Of a stretch of 64,000 nucleotides of DNA, positions 58,784-64,000 are shown piece by piece. Under the pieces are notes generated by a model. That model made no database searches. It was given only the letters and a program-made list of their open reading frames with translations, and was not told the origin of the DNA. Each line of letters begins with the position of its first letter. The first letter of the stretch is position 1. This DNA comes from Cupriavidus pinatubonensis. Its GTDB lineage: Bacteria; Pseudomonadota; Gammaproteobacteria; Burkholderiales; Burkholderiaceae. The stretch lies in assembly GCF_019602855.1 (NCBI RefSeq), contig NZ_CP080767.1:2728001-2792000 (forward strand), given 5' to 3'. Position numbers and translations under genes: made by a program.

Positions 58784-60124
58784 CTACTCCGCATTGTGCT
58801 CCGCGGCCTGGAGAACGCTTCTCGCATGCAGGCTGCCGCCTGTTCGACCATTGGCGAGCTCAGGCGTGATGGCTTGCGGCGGCGTCACGAATCTTCCGGC
58901 TTCCTGTTTGAAGCGCGCGGCAATATGCCGTGACACATGGGGAACGGCGTATCGCGCGCCGTAGATAAAGCGCAACGCAGGACCAAAGCTCATCGCGGCG
59001 GCGGGTCCAAGCACATACAGGTCACGCACGCTGGTTTCGAAGTTCGATGTCAGGCTTGGCGAGCCATCGATGAGCGACAGCGAGCTCAGGATTTCCGATG
59101 ACATGAACGGGTGCCTGGCCATGTCGACCTTGAAGCCAGTCGCAAGCACGACATGATCGGCGCTGAGGGCAGAAGTGCGATTTGCGGAATCGACCTCGAT
59201 CACGATCCGGCCGTTCCTGACCTCAGCGCTCCTCACTTCTGTCTGCGTCGAGATCTCGAGCTTGCCTTCGACGCGATTGCGCAGCCACCATGCCCCGGAC
59301 GGACCCCACGATGTCTCGAGAATCCTCTGTCGCTGCGCGAGACTGAGCTTATGGAATGTCGCGGGATACTCGGACAACAGGTAGGACATCGCGAGCAGCC
59401 AGGGCCTGTTCGAATCCCATCCACGCCCGAGGCCGACACGGGCTCTGAGCACGCGTGAGACCAACCCGCTGGACGTCCGCGGCTCCCGGCTCCAGTTGAC
59501 GGCGTCCCCGCGCACGAGCAACCTCACTCGCGCACCGACTTCGCTCATCAGCGCAGCCAGTCCGATCGCCGACTGCCCGCCACCGACGATAATGATCTCC
59601 TTGCCTTTCGACCACATCAGATCGCCAAAATCACCGGAATGCAGTACGTAGGGCTTGGGCACCGTACGCAGCGCGGAAGGTGCCTGACCGAACGATTTCA
59701 GGCCCAGCGAAAGCACCACACGCCGCGCCACGAGCGTGCTTCCATCGCTGAGGCCCAGCCGGAAGTACCCATCCTTGCGGCACAGGTCCGCCACTTCCAC
59801 GGGGCGGATATGCCCGACCAGTTCCGACTGGAACCACTGGCCGTAATCCACGAACGTTTCCACCGGCAGATGCAGGCCCACCGGCTTGTATTCCATACGA
59901 TTGTGCCGGCAGTAGTCTTCGACCGTATAGCCAGCCCACGGCGCGTAGAGGTTCGACGCAAAAGCCTCGGAGCGCAGCAGCATCCCGGGCGGCGTGAAGT
60001 TCTTCCAGGCATGCATGGGATGCCCCAGGATCTGATGGGGCACCCCAGCCTCTGTCAGATAGGTCGAAGTCGACAACCCGTAGGGCCCTGCCCCGACAAT
60101 GACAGTATCTGTGGACGAGATCAT
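58784..60124 (-). CDS. Flavin-dependent oxidoreductase/monooxygenase-like protein
   Basis: This 446-residue protein has an N-terminal FAD-binding motif VIVGAGPYGLS (7-17) and a second, NADPH-like motif IIIVGGGQSAIGLAALMSEVG near residue 178, as in flavin monooxygenases and N-hydroxylases. A conserved VLATGFKVDMARHPF stretch lies near 350. GGGAAGAG is about 6 nt before the ATG at 60124; the open frame to 60337 is not used. It diverges from the sugar transferase gene and may act on a polysaccharide or lipid-linked intermediate. The substrate is unknown. Confidence 0.8.
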   Translation of the reverse strand: MISSTDTVIVGAGPYGLSTSTYLTEAGVPHQILGHPMHAWKNFTPPGMLLRSEAFASNLYAPWAGYTVEDYCRHNRMEYKPVGLHLPVETFVDYGQWFQSELVGHIRPVEVADLCRKDGYFRLGLSDGSTLVARRVVLSLGLKSFGQAPSALRTVPKPYVLHSGDFGDLMWSKGKEIIIVGGGQSAIGLAALMSEVGARVRLLVRGDAVNWSREPRTSSGLVSRVLRARVGLGRGWDSNRPWLLAMSYLLSEYPATFHKLSLAQRQRILETSWGPSGAWWLRNRVEGKLEISTQTEVRSAEVRNGRIVIEVDSANRTSALSADHVVLATGFKVDMARHPFMSSEILSSLSLIDGSPSLTSNFETSVRDLYVLGPAAAMSFGPALRFIYGARYAVPHVSRHIAARFKQEAGRFVTPPQAITPELANGRTGGSLHARSVLQAAEHNAE

Positions 60125-60449
60125 TATTGCTCTTCCCGATAAATTTGCCCGGCACGACGCAACCAGGTGGCCGCAGTCTGAAACCGGCGCGTCGTACAGT
60201 CCGTACGGACCCGCACACTGGCTCTTCTGCTTTCGGTGGATTGGCCCACCCCAAGGGACAGGCAAGCGGCGTCTGGAATTAATTGGTACGACGCAACGAA
60301 GCATGGCCGGCACTTCGAAATGTTCGCGTGACCACATTGGGCGCTTCCAAGGGATACCGCATCTTGGTTAGATAGACGGTGGCGAAATTCGGGCTCAGTC
60401 AGCGGACGACCGCAATTTCCGCTATCTCTACGCTCCGGACGAATCGATC
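60125..60449. other. Intergenic gap between the divergent oxidoreductase and sugar transferase genes
   Basis: A 325-bp gap holding both divergent promoters, presumably. Visibly more AT-rich in parts (for example GAATTAATTGGTAC near 60277) than the surrounding genes. No clear operator palindrome, RNA or small gene found. Confidence 0.45.
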
Positions 60450-61109
60450 ATGAAGCGCCTGTTCGACATATTTTTCTCGGCCACTGCCCTGCTGACGCTG
60501 GCCATCCCGCTGCTGATCCTGGCATTCGCGGTACGCTGGAAACTGGGACAACCCGTGCTGTTCCGACCAACACGTGTGGGGCTCGGAAACAAGCCAATCA
60601 AGGTTGTGAAATTCCGCACCATGACCGACGATCGCGGCCCCGATGGCGAACTCTTGCCGGACGAGGCGAGGCTCACGCCGTTCGGACGTTTCCTGCGCCG
60701 CTCCAGTCTTGATGAATTGCCGCAGTTCTGGTGCGTGCTGATCGGAGACATGAGCGTGATTGGGCCCCGCCCATTGCCTCCGAAGTACCTGCCGTTTTAT
60801 TCGCCAGAGCAGGCACGCCGCCACCTTGTCAAACCCGGAGTTTCCGGCTGGGCCCAGATCAACGGGCGCAATTCACTGAGTTGGGAGGAAAAATTTCGCC
60901 TTGACACTTGGTACGTCGATCACAGCTGTCTCTGGCTGGACTTGAAGATCATCTGGCTGACGATCGGCACCGTCATTCAACGACAGGGAATCAACGCTGC
61001 TGGCGATGCCACCGTTCCTGACTTCACTGGCAGCCATGCGCCGCAATCGGCAACGGGTGAAGCTGCGCTGGCACAGAACGAAGACCTCCAGAGCCATTCC
61101 ATGCTCTGA
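60450..61109 (+). CDS. Undecaprenyl-phosphate sugar phosphotransferase (PglC/WcaJ-type)
   Basis: This 219-residue monotopic bacterial sugar transferase starts KRLFDIFFSATALLTLAIPL (re-entrant membrane helix), then PVLFRPTRVGLGNKPIKVVKFRTMT, RRSSLDELPQFWCVLIGDMS, VIGPRPLPPKYLPFY and PGVSGWAQINGRN, all family hallmarks including the catalytic D-E pair in SLDELPQ. It should load a sugar phosphate from a UDP-sugar onto undecaprenyl phosphate, the first step of a glycan. It lacks the long N-terminal membrane region of WcaJ, resembling small PglC. Confidence 0.92.
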   Translation: MKRLFDIFFSATALLTLAIPLLILAFAVRWKLGQPVLFRPTRVGLGNKPIKVVKFRTMTDDRGPDGELLPDEARLTPFGRFLRRSSLDELPQFWCVLIGDMSVIGPRPLPPKYLPFYSPEQARRHLVKPGVSGWAQINGRNSLSWEEKFRLDTWYVDHSCLWLDLKIIWLTIGTVIQRQGINAAGDATVPDFTGSHAPQSATGEAALAQNEDLQSHSML

Positions 61110-61394
61110 CAATCGCCGCCATTCAGCAAATGACGTAGAGGCAACACAGGTTCCTTGTCTGGGTGGACCACCCAACATATCGCACTACTTTTTTACAAGC
61201 CGTTCTGGTTAGATGACTCCTGTCTTTGTTGGGTGTGCAGAATGCTTGCAATCTGAGTTAACCGCAGAAAGATGTGCAGCATTCAAAGCAAAAGTAACTG
61301 CCGCAAGCCGCTCGACGAGAGCATCGAAAAGAAGTACAGCTGAGCCTGACCAAAAGGGACAGGATCATGTGATCTTAATGGCGCTGAGGTAATC
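61110..61394. other. AT-richer gap between sugar transferase and ATP-grasp genes
   Basis: A 285-bp stretch with base composition clearly lower in GC than the window average, and no supported gene. It contains a short perfect repeat GGGTGG-A-CCACCC (61161-61173), possibly a weak hairpin. The composition suggests this cassette was acquired by transfer. Confidence 0.45.
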
Positions 61395-62459
61395 ATGAAT
61401 GTGCTGCTGACATGCGTAGGTAGAAGGCGCTATCTGGTGGATTACTTCAAGTCCGAGCTGAATGGCGCCGGCATGGTGTTTGGCGTGGACAACCAACGCA
61501 GCGCCCCTGCGGCGAACGTGTGTGACGCGTTTCTCGTCGCGCCGGACATTTATGCGGAGAGCTACATCGATTTCCTCGTCGATGTCTGCCGCAATCATCG
61601 GATTTCCGCCCTGCTGTCGCTGAACGATCTTGAGCTGCCACTGATCGCTCGACATGCCCAGCGCCTGCGCGAAATCGGCACAGTCCCGATTGTCTCGTCA
61701 CCGGAGGTCGTCCATCTTTGCGCCGACAAGTTCGTGACGTCGCAATTCGCGGAGTCGATTGGCATAGCCACCCCACGCAGCTACGCAACACTCCAAAGCG
61801 CCGAGGAGGCACTCGACACGGGCGAGGTCTCGTTTCCCCTCGTGGTCAAGCCACGATGGGGCAGTGCCAGTTTCGGCATCTTCTTTGTCGAAAACCGCGA
61901 CGAACTCCGGTTTGCTCACGCTTACTGCGCTCGCATCTGGAAGCAGTCCAAATTCACGCGGATGGGGGAGGCTGATGCGCTCGTGCTGGTCCAGGAAATG
62001 ATCGTGGGCCAGGAGTATGGACTCGACATCTTCAACGATCTGGAGGGTCAGCCCCTCGGACTGGCAGCGCGATTGAAACTGTCGATGCGGGCGGGCGAAA
62101 CCGACCGTGCCATTACCGTCGAAAACGGACCGTTCAGCGACATGGCGGCCCGGATCAGCCGAGCCCTGCGCCATATCGGCAACGTCGACTGCGATGTCAT
62201 TGAGCGCGATGGGCGACTCTACCTGCTCGAGATGAACCCGAGGTTCGGCGGCGGCTACCCTTTTAGCCATATCGCAGGAGCAAACCTGATACGCGTCTTG
62301 CTGAGTTGCCTGCGCGGCGATTACAACGGAGAAGAAGTCCGCTACCAGAGCGGCCTCGAGTTCGCGAAATGCGATATCCTGGCCAGCGTGGAGCCGCCGG
62401 TGCTGCAACGGCCGCAAGCCGCCGAATCGGTGACCTGCGAAGGTCAGGGATACGCCTGA
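61395..62459 (+). CDS. ATP-grasp domain protein (carbamoyl-phosphate-synthase-like ligase)
   Basis: This 354-residue ATP-grasp ligase begins MNVLLTCVGRRRYLVDYF and has an N-terminal Rossmann-like domain (FGVDNQRSAPAANVCDAF). The ATP-grasp core at ~110-310 includes FPLVVKPRWGSASFGIFFVE, LVQEMIVGQEYGLDI and LYLLEMNPRFGGGYPF (metal and phosphate contacts). Members of this group occur in surface-polysaccharide clusters, where they probably form an amide or ester with a sugar or amino acid. Neighbouring sugar transferase and oxidoreductase support that, but the product is unknown. Confidence 0.82.
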   Translation: MNVLLTCVGRRRYLVDYFKSELNGAGMVFGVDNQRSAPAANVCDAFLVAPDIYAESYIDFLVDVCRNHRISALLSLNDLELPLIARHAQRLREIGTVPIVSSPEVVHLCADKFVTSQFAESIGIATPRSYATLQSAEEALDTGEVSFPLVVKPRWGSASFGIFFVENRDELRFAHAYCARIWKQSKFTRMGEADALVLVQEMIVGQEYGLDIFNDLEGQPLGLAARLKLSMRAGETDRAITVENGPFSDMAARISRALRHIGNVDCDVIERDGRLYLLEMNPRFGGGYPFSHIAGANLIRVLLSCLRGDYNGEEVRYQSGLEFAKCDILASVEPPVLQRPQAAESVTCEGQGYA

Positions 62460-62926
62460 AACACCCTGGCCCTTCCGTCTCCCATCACCAGCAGGACGTC
62501 GTACGGCGTCCTGCGCCCGCCATACTCGGGCCCGTCCATGCCGGGCGACCCCAACGGCATGCCGGGCACGGCCAGTCCGACAGCCGTCGGCCGCTCGCGC
62601 AACAGGCGACGGATCTCGCGTGCCGGCACGTGGCCCTCAAGCGCATAGCCTTCGACCACCGCCGTATGGCATGAGGCGTAGCGGTCGGGCATGCCCGCCT
62701 TACTGCGTGCGGCGGTAAGGTCGTCCACTTCGTACGTCGTGACATCGAAACCGTTCGACTGCAGATGCGCGACCCAGTCCTTGCAGCAGCCGCACGTCGG
62801 ACTCTTCCAGACTTTAACGGTAGTTGCCGACTGGGGCGAAGCGGCCCACGCGGCGGCGGGCAACAGCGCCAGGGCAGCAAGAATGGTTCTGCGTCGGGAA
62901 TCGGCACCAACAGATTCAGTGGTCAT
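62444..62926 (-). CDS. DUF411 periplasmic metal-binding-like protein
   Basis: In this 160-residue protein the N-terminus SRRRTILAALALLPAAAWA looks like a Tat-type signal (twin Arg, hydrophobic core, AWA cleavage). The body carries WKSPTCGCCKDWVAHL with a CxCC cluster, YASCHTAVV and GHVPAREI, the DUF411 hallmarks. Such proteins sit with copper-resistance genes and are thought to bind Cu or Ag in the periplasm. It lies downstream of copD and its 3' end overlaps the convergent ATP-grasp gene by 16 bp. Confidence 0.85.
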   Translation of the reverse strand: MTTESVGADSRRRTILAALALLPAAAWAASPQSATTVKVWKSPTCGCCKDWVAHLQSNGFDVTTYEVDDLTAARSKAGMPDRYASCHTAVVEGYALEGHVPAREIRRLLRERPTAVGLAVPGMPLGSPGMDGPEYGGRRTPYDVLLVMGDGRARVFQAYP

Positions 62927-62967
62927 GGATGGAAATGGATAGCGGGTTCAGAAAATCGGCAGCTAGA

Positions 62968-63879
62968 TCAGGGCAAGGGGGACAGCGTGCCGAGCCATGC
63001 CACAAGGAACAGCACAAGCATGGCACAACCAGACTCGAACCGCAGGCTTCGGCGCAATGCAGCCAGGGCGGTCCTGTTATCGCCGGTGCGCACGTCGTGC
63101 GCGAGCCGCGGGCCCAGGCGGTAGCGATTGACGGCTGCCAGCGCCAGCATGGCACCGAACAGCGCGAGCTTGGCCAGCAGCAACGCGCCGTAGCGCGTGG
63201 TCAGCAGGCCGGACAATGTCGGGCCTGCGATCATGACGTAGTTGACAGTCCCTGTCAGCACCAGCGCAACCACGATGCCGGTACCGATGTGCGCAAAGCC
63301 GTTCGCGGCCCGGCTCAGTTCGGCAACGCCGTCGTCCGTCGCCGTGCAGTCCGGCGATGACATCCGTACGAAGGTGACCAGCGCACCGACCCACGCGCCC
63401 GCCGCCAGCAGATGGATGATGTCGGCGCTCAAATGGACGGTGTGCCGAGTGCCTTCGTCCATGACGCCATGTCCACCCCAAGCCAGCGTGGACAGTGCGA
63501 TCGCGGCAGCCAGCAACTGAATGACCCTGCCCCGCCGAAGGCACGGGGCCAAGGTGGCAAGCAGGCACGCCAGCAGTGCGAACACCCTCACTTGCCACGC
63601 AACGCCAAAGCCGGTCTCGGTCGCGATCATCCAGACAGTATCGCTGTCGATCGCCCCGTATGACTCCACACCGGTCATCGTTTTCACAGCGAGCACCAGA
63701 CTGGCGACCGACAGCACAATGCCCGCCCCCGCCGCCCCTGCGGCAACCCGACCGCAATGCCAGCCGGGACGCCCCTCGACGCGCAACCACAACTTCGCGG
63801 CAAGCGGTACACCGAACAACAGCATCATGTCCGCATAGAGCGCAAAGCGCACGGCGATGGTTGCCCAGTCGGCCTCCAT
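62968..63879 (-). CDS. copD: Copper resistance protein CopD (inner membrane)
   Basis: In this 303-residue protein about eight membrane spans include RFALYADMMLLFGVPLAAKLW at the start and a conserved STLAWGGHGVMDEGTRHTVHLSADIIHLLAAGAWVG-type region (~135-175) rich in His, the likely Cu site. CopD partners periplasmic CopC for copper uptake or handling. The ATG at 63879 lies 4 bp after the copC stop, so the two are co-translated. The frame upstream to 63972 is copC. Confidence 0.88.
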   Translation of the reverse strand: MEADWATIAVRFALYADMMLLFGVPLAAKLWLRVEGRPGWHCGRVAAGAAGAGIVLSVASLVLAVKTMTGVESYGAIDSDTVWMIATETGFGVAWQVRVFALLACLLATLAPCLRRGRVIQLLAAAIALSTLAWGGHGVMDEGTRHTVHLSADIIHLLAAGAWVGALVTFVRMSSPDCTATDDGVAELSRAANGFAHIGTGIVVALVLTGTVNYVMIAGPTLSGLLTTRYGALLLAKLALFGAMLALAAVNRYRLGPRLAHDVRTGDNRTALAALRRSLRFESGCAMLVLFLVAWLGTLSPLP

Positions 63880-63883
63880 GCGA

Positions 63884-64000
63884 TCACTTGACGGTAAAGG
63901 AGAGCTTGCCGGTGATCGGATGCGTATCGGCCGATACCGCGCGCCAGTCCACGCGATAGGTGCCCGGCACAAGCGGGTTGGCCGGCGTGATCACCATCGT
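63884..64000 (-). CDS. copC: Copper-binding protein CopC, C-terminal part (start outside window)
   Basis: Only the last 38 residues are in the window (minus strand, 5' end beyond 64000): TMVITPANPLVPGTYRVDWR then AVSADTHPITGKLSFTVK. This is the end of the CopC beta-barrel; the His in SADTHPITG corresponds to the conserved C-terminal Cu(II) ligand. It is the first visible gene of the copC-copD-DUF411 group, presumably an operon. Confidence 0.85.
   Translation of the reverse strand, partial: TMVITPANPLVPGTYRVDWRAVSADTHPITGKLSFTVK

Overview
The window is a high-GC chromosomal segment of a beta-proteobacterium. Gene content and order (porin with N-terminal signal and C-terminal Phe, membrane-type urate hydroxylase PuuD, rph-rdgB-hemW next to a kinase/phosphatase pair, gmk-rpoZ-spoT-greB, LpxO-like hydroxylase) fit Burkholderiaceae, most likely Cupriavidus/Ralstonia. 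The genus is inferred from recognised families, not from a search. About 65 protein genes and four tRNA genes are supported. No IS element, prophage, CRISPR array or rRNA gene was seen.

1-12.4 kb: purine breakdown and a few unrelated genes. The 3' part of guanine deaminase opens the window, followed by a fatty acid desaturase, a Gdt1/UPF0016 Mn exporter with a yybP-ykoY-type manganese riboswitch leader, and ilvD. Then come puuD-uraH on the minus strand, diverging from a GntR regulator, an NCS2 purine permease, puuE and uraD. Together these take urate through 5-hydroxyisourate and OHCU to allantoin and allantoate. A porin closes the block. 12.4-22 kb: housekeeping genes (maeB, pepN, fbp, tRNA-Thr) and small exported proteins.

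22-28.3 kb: the most interesting region. A GntR/FCD regulator diverges from a four-gene operon: MFS transporter, DUF1445 protein (D-glutamate cyclase family), an AHS1-AHS2 (PxpB-PxpC/KipI-KipA) fusion, and a biotin carboxylase-BCCP fusion. The two fusions together make all the parts of a urea-carboxylase-like, amide-directed biotin carboxylase split over two genes. The intergenic region carries a perfect -24/-12 sigma-54 promoter, an NtrC-like enhancer site about 145 bp upstream of the predicted start, and candidate GntR operators. The prediction is a nitrogen-limitation-controlled pathway for a lactam- or amide-type nitrogen source.

28.3-47 kb: chemoreceptor, ArsR/SRPBCC pair, FapA-like protein, methyltransferase, two convergent flavoproteins, a divergent MocR/DUF2917 pair, a diguanylate cyclase with a duplicated sensor domain, LpxO-like hydroxylase, DUF2252 protein, several small conserved proteins, tRNA-fMet and tRNA-Arg. 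47-58 kb: information processing and stress genes (greB, spoT, rpoZ, gmk, yicC, Ser/Thr kinase, PP2C phosphatase, rph, rdgB, hemW), a glycine-zipper lipoprotein and tRNA-Ser. 58-64 kb: a cold-shock/DUF1294 membrane protein, a small surface-polysaccharide-like cassette (flavin oxidoreductase, sugar transferase, ATP-grasp ligase) in visibly AT-richer surroundings, and a copper group (copC partial, copD, DUF411) running off the right edge.
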